Assembly: GCF_004920835.1 (NCBI RefSeq)
Contig: NZ_QFHO01000014.1
Coordinates: forward strand, 1-64,000
Source of the DNA: Stenotrophomonas maltophilia
GTDB taxonomy: Bacteria > Pseudomonadota > Gammaproteobacteria > Xanthomonadales > Xanthomonadaceae
Length of the DNA: 64,000 nucleotides
Reading direction: 5' to 3'
This document shows positions 19,117-28,778 of the stretch, one piece after another; position 1 is the stretch's first letter, and each line of letters opens with the position of its first letter. The notes under the pieces were generated by a model. That model was given only the letters and a program-made list of their open reading frames with translations. It had not been told where the DNA came from and did not search any database. The position numbers and the translations under genes were made by a program.

Positions 19117-19193
19117 GCCCGAATAGCTCAGCCGGTTAGAGCACTTGACTGTTAATCAGGGGGTCGTTGGTTCGAGTCCAACTTCGGGCGCCA
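19117..19193 (+). tRNA. tRNA-Asn (anticodon GTT)
   Basis: 77 bases with the CCA end encoded. The acceptor stem GCCCGAA pairs with TTCGGGC, the anticodon stem CTTGA with TCAGG around loop CTGTTAA (anticodon GTT at 19151-19153), and the T arm is GTTGG-TTCGAGT-CCAAC. It reads AAC/AAU codons. A terminator follows at once. Confidence 0.97.
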
Positions 19194-19200
19194 CCTTGAG

Positions 19201-19231
19201 AAACCTGCATCGCGAGATGCAGGTTTTTTTT
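19201..19231 (+). terminator. Intrinsic terminator of tRNA-Asn
   Basis: AACCTGCATC, a GCGA tetraloop and GATGCAGGTT form a 10-base-pair stem running into eight T residues. It starts 8 bases after the encoded CCA, so the tRNA is a single-gene transcript. Confidence 0.93.
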
Positions 19232-19282
19232 GCGTCGATTGTCCGGCCCTACAATCCTTCTTCATCCATAGGGAAGTCGGAT

Positions 19283-20242
19283 ATGCGTGCGTCTGTCATT
19301 GCCATTGCAGTGCTGCTTGTACTGTCGCCCTGCGCGGCGATGGCGGTAACGCCAACCTGGCAGCCACCACCGGGCAGCACCGAGATGCCGCTGTGGCCAG
19401 CGGGCAAGGTAACGGCGCCACCGAAACTGAAAGGGCCCGAAGAGATCAGGGATACCATCTCGAAGGCCAGCGGCGAACGCTGGGCGATGCTGCAGAACGT
19501 GGCCGTGCCGACGCTGACCGTGTTTCCCGCCAAGGGTGGTGGCAACGGAACGGCGGTGATGGTGGTGCCCGGCGGAGGCTACCGCGTGTTGGCGATGGAT
19601 CTGGAAGGCAGCGAGATCTGCGACTGGTTGACCGGCCAGGGCATCACCTGCGCGCTGCTGAAATACCGTGTGCCGGCATCGGGGCCGAACTGGGATAGTG
19701 ACTGCAACTGCCGAGACATTCCAGCGGTGCCGATGGCGCTGCAGGATGCACAGCGTGCGATGGGCCTGCTGCGTGCGCAGGCCGGACGCTGGAAGATCGA
19801 TCCGAAGCGGGTGGGGGTCATCGGCTTTTCCGCTGGTGGCCACGTGGTGGCTGGACTGAGCACGCATGGCGCGCGCAGCTACGTTGCGATCGATGCCGTA
19901 GATGCGCAGCCGAGCCGCCCGGATTTCGCCATGGTGATGTACTCCGGGCATCTGTGGACCGGTGCGAAGCACGGGCTGTCGCTGGCCGGCGACATTACGG
20001 TGGATGATGCGGTGCCGCCGACCTTTATCGTGCAGGCCACCGATGACCCGACCGATGACGTGCGCGAATCACTGACCTATTACCGTGCGCTGGTCGGCGC
20101 GGGCGTGCCGGTGGAAATGCATCTGTTCGCGCGTGGCGGCCATGCCTTCGGCCTGCGTGTGAAGGACGCGCCGGTGGCGGAGTGGCCGCATCTGGCCGAA
20201 CGCTGGATGCGCGATATCGGGATGCTGCCCAGGGTCTTGTAG
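19283..20242 (+). CDS. Secreted alpha/beta hydrolase (acetyl-esterase-like)
   Basis: 319 residues from the ATG at 19283 with GGGAAG upstream. A signal peptide ends near AAMA (about residue 20). The fold shows the oxyanion region VMVVPGGGYRVLAMDLEG, the nucleophile elbow GFSAGG, an acid region (VQATDDPTDDV) and the histidine in FARGGHAFGL. This is the pattern of xylan/acetyl-esterase relatives (PF20434-like). Ordered residues Ser, Asp and His are all present, so it should be active. Substrate unknown. It is transcribed separately from the tRNA. Confidence 0.9.
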   Translation: MRASVIAIAVLLVLSPCAAMAVTPTWQPPPGSTEMPLWPAGKVTAPPKLKGPEEIRDTISKASGERWAMLQNVAVPTLTVFPAKGGGNGTAVMVVPGGGYRVLAMDLEGSEICDWLTGQGITCALLKYRVPASGPNWDSDCNCRDIPAVPMALQDAQRAMGLLRAQAGRWKIDPKRVGVIGFSAGGHVVAGLSTHGARSYVAIDAVDAQPSRPDFAMVMYSGHLWTGAKHGLSLAGDITVDDAVPPTFIVQATDDPTDDVRESLTYYRALVGAGVPVEMHLFARGGHAFGLRVKDAPVAEWPHLAERWMRDIGMLPRVL

Positions 20243-20272
20243 AGTCAAACCCATGTTCGGCCGCTCTGCTTC

Positions 20273-20360
20273 GTAGCGTCGAGCTTGCTCGACTGCTGCG
20301 GAAAACCAGTCGAGCAAGCTCGACTCTACCCAGGTGCAGCCTAGCCATGCTCGGCTTTAC
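20273..20360. repeat. SMAG-like GTAG repeat cluster (three stem-loops)
   Basis: GTAG-headed hairpin GTCGAGC-TT-GCTCGAC begins at 20273; its inverted counterpart ending CTAC is at 20306-20329. A third, CAGCCTAGCCATGCTCGGCTTTAC, is at 20337-20360. The third overlaps the TAA stop of the antiporter gene (20357-20359). Inverted pairs of this kind are typical of REP/SMAG dimers and may serve as a bidirectional 3'-end signal for the two convergent genes. Confidence 0.8.
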
Positions 20361-21778
20361 AGTGTCAGTGCTCCTCGCCAGAACGCCACCAGCGTGGCGA
20401 TCGCTACGATCAGGATCGCACCGAACAGCACCCACTCCCAACGCGTGAATACCTGTTCGCCGCGTTGGCGCCGGGTCAGCGCGAACAACACTACGCCCGG
20501 TACGTATAGCAGCACCGACAGCAGCAGGTTGTCCAGGCCGCCTGCATACACCAGCCACAGTGCATACGCGCTGGCCAGCAGCGCAACCGCGAAATCGCGC
20601 CAGCGCACACCCGGTTCACCTGCGTAGGCGTGACCGCGCCAGGCCAGCTGCACACCGAACGCGGTGGACAGGAAGTAGGGCACCAGGCTCATCGATGCGG
20701 CCAGCAGCACCAGTCCGGTGTAGCTGCCGGAATTGACCAGCACCAACAGCAGGAACAACTGGATCAGCCCGTTGCTCAACCACAGTGCATTGGCCGGCAC
20801 GCCACGCGCGTTCTCACGGCCAAGGAAGGCGGGCATGGTGCCGTCACCCGCGGCGGCATAGAGCACTTCGGCGCACAGCAGCACCCAGGCCAGCAGCGCA
20901 CCCAGCACGGAAATAATCGAGCCGACGATGATCACCGTCGCGCCCCATTCGCCGACGATGGCGCGCAGCACATAGGCCATCGACGGATTGGGCAGGCCTG
21001 CCAGTTCGGCCTGTGACAGCACGCCCATCGACAGCAGGCTGACCAGCACCAGCAGCAGCCACACACCCACGAAGCCGATCACCGTAGCGCGGCCGACATC
21101 GGCGCGGCGGGCGGCACGACGTGAGTAGATGCTGGCACCTTCGATGCCTATGAATACCCACACGGTGACCAGCATCATGCCGCGCAGCTGCTGGCCGAGA
21201 TCGCCCAGTGCAGGCGTGCCGAGGAAATCGGCGCGGAACACGTCCATGCGGAACGCGCCAGCGGCCAGGATCAGGAACAGCGCGATCGGCAGCAGCTTGG
21301 CGACGGTCACCAGGCCGTTGACGATGGCTGCGGTGCGCAGGCCGCGCAACACCAGCAGGTGTACGGTCCATAGCAACAGCGACGAGGCCGCCACGGCGGC
21401 GGGCGTGTTGCCCTCGCCGAAGACCGGCATGAAGTGGCCGAGACCACTGAAGATCAGCACGAAGAAGCTGGCGTTGCCCAGTACCGAGGCGACCCAGTAA
21501 CCCCACGCAGCAGAGAAGCCGATGTAATTGCCGAAGCCCTCGCGCGCGTAGGCGTAGATGCCGGTATCGAGATCAGGCCGGCGGTTGGCCAGCGCTTGGA
21601 ACACGAAGGCCAGCATCAGCATGCCCGCGCCGCTCAGGGCCCAGCCGATCAGCGCGGCGGCCGGGCCGGCGCTGCGCGCCACGTTCTGCGGCAATGAAAA
21701 GATGCCTGCGCCGACCATCGAGCCGACCACCAGTGCAGTCAACGCGGGCAGGCCCAGGCGCTGCGATGTCGCGGTCAT
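20357..21778 (-). CDS. APC-family amino-acid antiporter (basic amino acid/polyamine type)
   Basis: 473 residues with about 12-13 hydrophobic helices. The ATG at 21778 has AGGGGATC upstream. The N-terminal GSMVGAGIFSLPQNVA is the APC signature and is close to ArcD/AdiC-type arginine-ornithine or arginine-agmatine exchangers; GIEGASIYSRRA in helix 6 also suits this subgroup. It probably exchanges a basic amino acid for a product amine or amino acid across the inner membrane. No arginine deiminase or decarboxylase gene is nearby, so the substrate pair is unresolved. Confidence 0.88.
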   Translation of the reverse strand: MTATSQRLGLPALTALVVGSMVGAGIFSLPQNVARSAGPAAALIGWALSGAGMLMLAFVFQALANRRPDLDTGIYAYAREGFGNYIGFSAAWGYWVASVLGNASFFVLIFSGLGHFMPVFGEGNTPAAVAASSLLLWTVHLLVLRGLRTAAIVNGLVTVAKLLPIALFLILAAGAFRMDVFRADFLGTPALGDLGQQLRGMMLVTVWVFIGIEGASIYSRRAARRADVGRATVIGFVGVWLLLVLVSLLSMGVLSQAELAGLPNPSMAYVLRAIVGEWGATVIIVGSIISVLGALLAWVLLCAEVLYAAAGDGTMPAFLGRENARGVPANALWLSNGLIQLFLLLVLVNSGSYTGLVLLAASMSLVPYFLSTAFGVQLAWRGHAYAGEPGVRWRDFAVALLASAYALWLVYAGGLDNLLLSVLLYVPGVVLFALTRRQRGEQVFTRWEWVLFGAILIVAIATLVAFWRGALTL

Positions 21779-21856
21779 GGAGATCCCCTGCGGCGATGAT
21801 GCCGCGTGCACACGGTAGCCATGTGCTTGTGAACATGCCTGCAAGGGGCAGAACGA

Positions 21857-21886
21857 CGAAGGCCCGGGCAGATGCCCGGGCCTTCG
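21857..21886 (-). terminator. Terminator hairpin after the TonB-dependent receptor
   Basis: CGAAGGCCCGGGC, loop AGAT and GCCCGGGCCTTCG form a perfect 13-base-pair stem, 30 bases past the receptor stop. The T-content after it on the minus strand is modest (TCGTTCTG). Confidence 0.7.
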
Positions 21887-21916
21887 AATTTGCTGTGTTG
21901 ACGGATGGTGTCTGTA

Positions 21917-24727
21917 TTACTTGAAGGTGTACTTGGCACCGACGGTGAAGTAACGGCCCAGCGCACCAGAGAAGTGCATCGGGTTGTAATTCACACCGCC
22001 ATATGTGGTCGGATCGAGAGGAGCAATGCGGTCGAATACGTTGGCCACGGAGGCGTTGAGTTCGAAGGCGTCGGTGATGTTCCAGCGCCCCGACAGGTCG
22101 AACGTAGTGAAGGAGGAGATCTTCGTCACCGGCGTGCCGTCTGCATAGAACGCCTGATACGTGCCGCCGCGCTTATCGGTGTTGTCCATCTTGCCGATGT
22201 AGTTGGCAACGCCGCTGACGCTCCACGGTCCCTGCCGCCAGGTGGTGCCGAAGTTGATCTTGTCCTTCGGCGTGCCGATGCAGTTGGTGACGTCGCAGTT
22301 GCCGTGGGTGCCGGCATAGTCGACGGTCTCAGTGCCTTCGGTTCGCTCGAACTTCAGGATGTGGCTCCACTGCAGATCCATCTCCAGCTGGCCCGGGCCG
22401 ATGTCGAAGGTCTGGCGGATGTCGGTATCGATGCCGCGAACACGTGAAGAGTTGGCATTCACGTAGGCCGTGTTGACTGCGAGGATATTGCCGCTGTTGG
22501 CAACGCCGCCGATGTTGTTGATGTCACGCACCACGTTGCCGGCCCGGATCGCTGCCGTCGTGCTGCCCTGGGCGATTTCGTTGGTGCGCTTGATCTGCCA
22601 GGCATCGACGGTCAACGAGGTCGAGGACGTCGGCTGCAGCACGATGCCCACCGAGTAACTCTTGGATTCCTCCGGCTTCAGATCCTTGTTCGGGCGGGTG
22701 ATGATCGCCACCGTGCGGGCGGTACATTCGTCGGAGTCGATGGCGCAACGAACCGGGTCGGATGCGTTCGAGAAAGCAGCCAGGCCACCGTCACCGTTTT
22801 CGGCAGGGTTCGGTGCGCGGAAGCCTTCAGCATAGCTGGCACGCAGTGCGATCCAATCGGCAGGAGTCCACTTCACGCCGAGCTTCGGCGTGGCCTTGCC
22901 TTCACCGCTTTCGTACTTGTCGTATCGCAGGGCACCGGACAGTTCCAGCTGTTCCAGCACAGGTGCGGACAGTTCGACGTAACCGGCATACACGTTCTGG
23001 GTGCCATCGTAGGCCGAGTAACCCAGGCCGATGATGTCACCCGTGTCGGTGTAGGTCTGCGGGGTCAGGCTGTTGCTGGTCTTGCGCCATTCTGTGCCGA
23101 TTGCCAGGCCCAGTGGACCACCCTTCAGGTCCATCAGGCTGCGCGACACGGTGAAGTCGAACATGTCCAGGCCGGATTTCGCACGGGCGCTGATGGTTGG
23201 TGAGATGTAGTCGTACAACGCCTGCGAATTCAGATTGGCATTGTCGCCGATGCGCCACACGCCACCTGCGCAGTTCGGATTGCCCAGTGCGCACTGCACG
23301 GCGCTGTAGCGCAGGAAACCAGTGCGCTTGTTGACCAGGTCGGTCGCCGAATGCAGGTAGGCGGTGTCGTAGCTCCAGTCACCCCAGTTGCCCTTGACAC
23401 CCACCAGGAAACGGTTGAACTCGTTGGTGTTGTTGGTCACGCGCGGACCGACATCCCAAGCCGAATAGCGCAGCCTCGAGGCCTGGCCGGGAATCGGGTT
23501 GTCAGGATGGTTCGGGCCGAGCACGGTGGCTTTGGAGCCACTGTTCGCGGTGACGACGCCGCCCGGATAGCCCCAGGTACCCGCAGCGCCTGACGGGGTG
23601 TTGCTGAAGATCGTTTCCTTCTTCGAGTAGCCGATCTCCGTGTAGATCTCGCCGCCTTCGCCGAAAGCGAAGCTGGCACGGCCGAACACGTTGATGTACT
23701 TCTCTTCGGGAGTCAGGTCGCGATACTGCTGCGCCGGATCCCACAGGCAGCCTTGCGCCTGCGCGCTTGCATCCGTCTGGCCCGGAATGGTGGTGAGGTT
23801 CGCACAGCCCGGCAGCGCAACCAGGAAGGCAGGATTGTCCTTGGTTACATTGCGGTCGTCGAAGACCGAACCATTGGGGCCGACGCCGCCTGCCGTGCCC
23901 TTGGACAGATACGCGCCGCCCAGGAACTGCGAATCGGCTGCGTCGTAGCCCCACGGACGTGTGTCGCCGGTGCCGATCCACTTGCGGTTCTTTCGATCGC
24001 TGATCTTGATCGCATCGGTCTTGCCGACGTCCAGGCTGAAGAACGCGTTCCAGCCATCGCTGGCCAAGTCACCGGTGCCAGCAGTCAGGGTCGCCTTCTT
24101 GGAATCTCCATCGCTGTCGCCGGACAGGCCATAGGACGCACGCAGGATGGCGCCTTGGAAGTCACTGCGCAGGATGATGTTGACCACGCCGGCGATGGCG
24201 TCGGAGCCATAGATCGCCGAGGCGCCGTCCTTCAGAACTTCCACGCGTTCAACGGCATCGAGCGGAATGGTGCTCAGATCGGTGAACACTTTCTGACCAT
24301 CGTCGGCCAGGCCGTAGGTGGCCATTCGGCGTCCGTTCAACAGGACGAGCGTGGAACCCGCACCCAGGCCGCGCAGCGAGATGCCGGCGCCACCACCTGC
24401 GAATCCGTTGCCGAAGGTCTTGGGAATGGAACCCGCGCCGTCTGCGGTGATGGTCTGCAGATACTCGGCAAGGGTGGTCTTGCCGGTACGGTCGATTTCC
24501 TGGCGGGTCACCACCTGCACAGGGGACGGTGTTTCAGTGTTGGTACGCGGAATGTTCGAACCGGTGACCGTGATCCGGTCCAGGTTGGTGGCCTTTTCCT
24601 GCGCGAAGGCGGAGGTGGAAGCCACGGCGCCAACCAGCAGCAGGGTGCCGCCGGTAAGGATATGGGTGATGGACGATGCCAGGGTGCAGCGGCGGCGGCT
24701 GGCGGGCCGTTGGATCGGGTGTTTCAC
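21917..24727 (-). CDS. TonB-dependent outer-membrane receptor
   Basis: 936 residues from a GTG at 24727 with AGGAGA upstream. A long signal peptide ends at AFA-Q (about residue 43). The plug domain begins at about residue 48 (LDRITVTGSNI) with GISLRGLGAGSTLVLLNGRR and VERVEVLKDGASAIYGSDA, both standard plug motifs. A 22-strand type barrel follows, ending in the outer-membrane terminal strand VGAKYTFK. The sequence resembles the Xanthomonadaceae group of large receptors; the ligand is unknown. A TonB-type energy transducer gene lies 191 bases upstream on the same strand. Confidence 0.95.
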   Translation of the reverse strand: MKHPIQRPASRRRCTLASSITHILTGGTLLLVGAVASTSAFAQEKATNLDRITVTGSNIPRTNTETPSPVQVVTRQEIDRTGKTTLAEYLQTITADGAGSIPKTFGNGFAGGGAGISLRGLGAGSTLVLLNGRRMATYGLADDGQKVFTDLSTIPLDAVERVEVLKDGASAIYGSDAIAGVVNIILRSDFQGAILRASYGLSGDSDGDSKKATLTAGTGDLASDGWNAFFSLDVGKTDAIKISDRKNRKWIGTGDTRPWGYDAADSQFLGGAYLSKGTAGGVGPNGSVFDDRNVTKDNPAFLVALPGCANLTTIPGQTDASAQAQGCLWDPAQQYRDLTPEEKYINVFGRASFAFGEGGEIYTEIGYSKKETIFSNTPSGAAGTWGYPGGVVTANSGSKATVLGPNHPDNPIPGQASRLRYSAWDVGPRVTNNTNEFNRFLVGVKGNWGDWSYDTAYLHSATDLVNKRTGFLRYSAVQCALGNPNCAGGVWRIGDNANLNSQALYDYISPTISARAKSGLDMFDFTVSRSLMDLKGGPLGLAIGTEWRKTSNSLTPQTYTDTGDIIGLGYSAYDGTQNVYAGYVELSAPVLEQLELSGALRYDKYESGEGKATPKLGVKWTPADWIALRASYAEGFRAPNPAENGDGGLAAFSNASDPVRCAIDSDECTARTVAIITRPNKDLKPEESKSYSVGIVLQPTSSTSLTVDAWQIKRTNEIAQGSTTAAIRAGNVVRDINNIGGVANSGNILAVNTAYVNANSSRVRGIDTDIRQTFDIGPGQLEMDLQWSHILKFERTEGTETVDYAGTHGNCDVTNCIGTPKDKINFGTTWRQGPWSVSGVANYIGKMDNTDKRGGTYQAFYADGTPVTKISSFTTFDLSGRWNITDAFELNASVANVFDRIAPLDPTTYGGVNYNPMHFSGALGRYFTVGAKYTFK

Positions 24728-24884
24728 AGCTTCTCTCCTAACTGGAAAACCTTAGCGTTGAGGGCTGTCTCCGGAAGGTTCCGGGACGGACCAATCTAGG
24801 TTTCCGACAGGTGACGAAGTCGTGAATTTTTGCTTAATTGATAACAGTTGATCCTGTTCCGTCCGTACCCGCCCGGACGGAAGG

Positions 24885-24911
24885 GCCGGCCCGGCAGATA
24901 GCCGGGCCGGC
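24885..24911 (-). terminator. Hairpin after the energy transducer gene
   Basis: GCCGGCCCGGC, loop AGATA and GCCGGGCCGGC make an 11-base-pair stem 7 bases past the transducer stop. No strong T-run follows, so it may be an mRNA-stabilising or weak termination structure. Confidence 0.55.
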
Positions 24912-24918
24912 GATCACG

Positions 24919-25575
24919 TCAGTCCGGCAGCGAGAACTGTACCGGCACCATGCCGATGGCCGGCACGGCCACGCCATCACGCTGGGCCGGCTCGAAGCGC
25001 CAGTGCCTGAGCACTTGCTGGCGAGCGGCCTGGTCCAGGCTGCGCGAGCCGCTGCTGCGCTCGATGCTGACTGCCACCGGCTGGCCGCTGCGGTCGACCT
25101 CCACCCGCAGCAGCACCGTGCCCTGCTCGTGGTTGCGCAGCGCCGGGGCCGGGTAGGTCGGCGGCGGGGCGCTGCGGTACTGCAGCTGGGCACCGGCCAG
25201 CGGTGTGGAGCTGTCGATGCTCGCTGCCACCTGCACCGGCGCAGGCTCGGCAGCAGGCAGGATGATGCCCTGTGCCTCCTCGGCAGTGGCGGTGGGAGCG
25301 GGCAATGGCGTGGGCACGGTCTGCTGCCGTGGCTCGGCCTTGACCTGTACCTGTTCCGGGTTGGTGGGCGGCTTGGGCGGCTCCGGTGGTCTGGGCTGTT
25401 CCTTCGGGATCAGCCGCACCGTGGTGTTGTCGCGGGGCAGTGCGGTGACGGCGTGGTAGGTCGCCGGGATCAGCAACATCAGCAGCGCGATCAGATGCAG
25501 GGCGATGGCCGCGCTCCAGGCGGCAACGCGGGCGGGGTCGAAGTGCGGGGATGCAACGGGATACGTACGAACCAT
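24919..25575 (-). CDS. TonB-type energy transducer
   Basis: 218 residues from the ATG at 25575, with GGAGG 6 bases upstream. One membrane helix (about 17-38, AAIALHLIALLMLLIPATYH) is followed by a Pro/Glu/Lys-rich periplasmic spacer (RPPEPPKPPTNPEQ) and a C-terminal TonB domain (about 135-218; PPPTYPAPALRNHEQGTVLLRV, then LDQAARQQVLRHWRFEPA). It would link the proton-motive force through ExbB/ExbD to outer-membrane receptors. No exbB or exbD genes are present, so it must use a complex encoded elsewhere. The receptor directly downstream is a natural client. Confidence 0.92.
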   Translation of the reverse strand: MVRTYPVASPHFDPARVAAWSAAIALHLIALLMLLIPATYHAVTALPRDNTTVRLIPKEQPRPPEPPKPPTNPEQVQVKAEPRQQTVPTPLPAPTATAEEAQGIILPAAEPAPVQVAASIDSSTPLAGAQLQYRSAPPPTYPAPALRNHEQGTVLLRVEVDRSGQPVAVSIERSSGSRSLDQAARQQVLRHWRFEPAQRDGVAVPAIGMVPVQFSLPD

Positions 25576-25739
25576 GGTCCACCTCCATGCCAGTGACGAA
25601 GTCCTCAACGCACCAGGGCCGATCACGGGGTTGCCGCACGCGGCTGGCAGTGCATCAGTAGCGCGGCGCGGCGGCTACTGCCTAGAGGCAGGGGGGCGAT
25701 CGTTGGGCTGGCCTTCAGCCAGTGCCGGCCGCGGGCATG

Positions 25740-25772
25740 AAAAAAGGCGGATCCCCTGCGGGATCCGCCTTT
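25740..25772 (-). terminator. Intrinsic terminator of the SIMPL gene
   Basis: On the minus strand AAAGGCGGATCCC, a GCAG loop and GGGATCCGCC lead into a run of T residues (six A on the plus strand at 25740-25745). It is 20 bases past the SIMPL stop. Confidence 0.9.
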
Positions 25773-25792
25773 GTCGGCAATGACGAACTGGA

Positions 25793-26530
25793 TCAGCGAC
25801 CCAGTTCGAACACCACATCCAGGTTGACCGAGACGGTCGACTCGCCCGGCGCGACCGGGGTGGCCTTGTCCATCGCTGCGCCGGCCGACATTGCCCGCAT
25901 CATCGGCATCGGGCGATAGCCGCCGCCGGCATTCTCGGAAATGCTGACGATGCGACGGACCTGCAGGCCCAGCGACTTCGCATAGGTCTGGGCGCGGGCC
26001 TGGGCTTTCTTCAGTGCGGCCAGGCGGGCTTCGTCATAGACCGGTTCCGGCTGGTCGATCTCGAAGCTGGGGCCATTGATCTGGTTGGCGCCCTGCGCCG
26101 CCAGTGCGTCCAGTACCTTGCCGAGCTTGGCGATGTCACGCACCTTCAGGCTGACCGTGTTGCTGGCCTGGTAGCCGGTGATCTTCGGTGCTTCGTTGTC
26201 GGCATAGCGGTACTGCGGGTTGAGGCTGACGCCGCTGGTCTGCACGTCACGCTCGGCAATGCCGGCAGCCTTGATCGCGGCCAGCACCTTGTCCATCTGC
26301 TGGGCGTTCTGGCGCATCGCGCTGTTGCCATCGGCGGCCTGGGTGACTACGCCGGCCGACAAGGTGGCCACGTCCGGCACGCGGGTGGCTTCGGCGTTGG
26401 ACGAGATGTTCAGCAGGGTGCCTTCGGCCGGGGCGGCGATCGACGGCGACGACGGGGCAGCATGGGCGGTCATCGAGGTTCCAAGGGCGAGGGACAGGGC
26501 GAGCAGCAGCGGGGTGGCGGTCAGGCGCAT
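25793..26530 (-). CDS. SIMPL (DUF541) domain periplasmic protein
   Basis: 245 residues; AAGGAG sits 6 bases before the ATG at 26530. A signal peptide ends at AHA (about residue 25). The SIMPL/DUF541 domain is recognisable from LLNISSNAEATRVPDVATLSAGVVTQ and VQTSGVSLNPQYRY, ending STVSVNLDVVFEL. Family members (BP26, YggE) are periplasmic, and YggE is linked to oxidative-stress tolerance; the mechanism is unknown. Single-gene unit with its own terminator. Confidence 0.92.
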   Translation of the reverse strand: MRLTATPLLLALSLALGTSMTAHAAPSSPSIAAPAEGTLLNISSNAEATRVPDVATLSAGVVTQAADGNSAMRQNAQQMDKVLAAIKAAGIAERDVQTSGVSLNPQYRYADNEAPKITGYQASNTVSLKVRDIAKLGKVLDALAAQGANQINGPSFEIDQPEPVYDEARLAALKKAQARAQTYAKSLGLQVRRIVSISENAGGGYRPMPMMRAMSAGAAMDKATPVAPGESTVSVNLDVVFELGR

Positions 26531-26659
26531 GGGATCTCCTTGTTGTGGGGTGAGGGTGGTGTCGTAGCGATGAACGCGTTGTGAGCCTGTTCGGGGTTGG
26601 AAGCGTTCCGCGAGGGGTTGCCGACGATTCAGGTGGCGGCCTCAGGTTATGCTGTGCCG

Positions 26660-27260
<601 letters not shown>

Positions 27261-27268
<8 letters not shown>

Positions 27269-28748
27269 GGAAATCCTGGTCAATGTGACCCCGCGCGAGA
27301 CGCGCGTCGCGGTGATCGAGAACGGCATGCTGCAGGAACTGCACATCGAGCGCGGTTGGCGCCGGGGTGTGGTCGGCAACATCTACAAGGGCAAGGTGCA
27401 GCGGGTCATGCCGGGCATGCAGGCGGCCTTCGTCGAGGTCGGGCTGGAGCGCGCCGCGTTCCTGCACGCCAACGACGTGGTGCGGCCGGCGCCGGTGGCC
27501 AGTGCCGATACCGAGAACACCACGCTTCCACCCCCGTCCAGCGTGCCGATCGTCGAACTGCTGCGCGACGGCCAGGACATCGTGGTGCAGGTGGTGAAGG
27601 ACCCGATCGGGACCAAGGGCGCACGCCTGACCACGCAGATCAGCATTCCCTCGCGCTACATGGTGCTGCTGCCGCAGTCCAAGGTGGTGGGGGTGTCCGC
27701 GCGCATCGAGGATGAAACCGAGCGCGCGCGGCTGAAGGCGCTGGTGACCGAATTGTCAGCCCAGCACGGCGGCTACGGCTACATCGTGCGTACCAATGCC
27801 GAGGGCCAGCCGGCCGAGGCCATCGCCGAGGACGTCGCCTACCTGTCGCGGGTCTGGAACGTGGTCGAACGTCGTGGCCGCGAGGCGGCCTCGTGCAGCA
27901 ACATCTATGAAGACCTGAGCCTGCCGCTGCGTTCGGTGCGCGACCTCATCCGCAAGGACGTTGACAAGGTGAAGGTGGACTCCAAGGAGACCTTCGCCCA
28001 GTTGCAGGCCTTCGTGGCCAAGTACATGCCGGTGCTGGCCGAGAAGATCGAGCTGTACAGCGGCGATCGTCCGATCTTCGACATGTTCGGGGTGGAGGAC
28101 GAGATCGGCCGCGCGCTGGACAAGCAGGTGCCGCTGAAGTCCGGTGGCTACCTGGTGATCGACCAGACCGAGGCGATGACCACCATCGACGTCAACACCG
28201 GCTCGTTCCTTGGCCAGCGCAACCTGGAAGAGACCGTGTTCCGTACCAACCTGGAGGCCGCGCAGGCGGTGGCCAGGCAGCTGCGGCTGCGCAACCTGGG
28301 CGGCATCATCATCATCGACTTCATCGACATGGACGATGCCGAACATCGCCGCCAGGTGCTGCGCACGCTGGAAAAGGCGCTGGCGCGCGACCATGCCAAG
28401 ACCACGGTGTACGACTTCTCGCCGCTGGGCCTGGTGGAGATGACCCGCAAGCGCACGGTGGAAAGCCTGGAGCGGCAGCTGTCGGAAACCTGCCCGCAGT
28501 GCAGTGGCCGCGGCACCATCAAGACCACCGAAACGGTGACCTACGAGATCTTCCGCGAGATCACCCGAGCGGTGCGCCAGTTCGATGCCGCGCGCCTGCT
28601 GGTGATTGCCTCGACCAAGGTGGTGGCGCGCATCACCGACGAAGAGTCTTCAGCGGTGGCCGAGCTCGAGGAGTTCCTCGGCAAGAGCATCCGTTTCCAG
28701 GCGGACGAGCAGTACCTGCAGGAGCAGTACGATGTGGTTCTGCTCTGA
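27261..28748 (+). CDS. rng: Ribonuclease G
   Basis: 495 residues, the normal RNase G length. The ATG at 27261 lies inside the end of maf, with AGGGAGG 6 bases before it. An S1 RNA-binding domain covers about 39-120. The catalytic DNase-I-like region has the two aspartates in TIDVNTGS and [10 protein letters not shown], and the zinc-link motif is CPQCSGRG. RNase G processes the 16S rRNA 5' end and decays selected mRNAs. It lacks the long C-terminal scaffold of RNase E, confirming RNase G. Confidence 0.97.
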
Positions 28749-28778
28749 TCAACGCCGGCAACGCGCCGGCCGAGGCCG

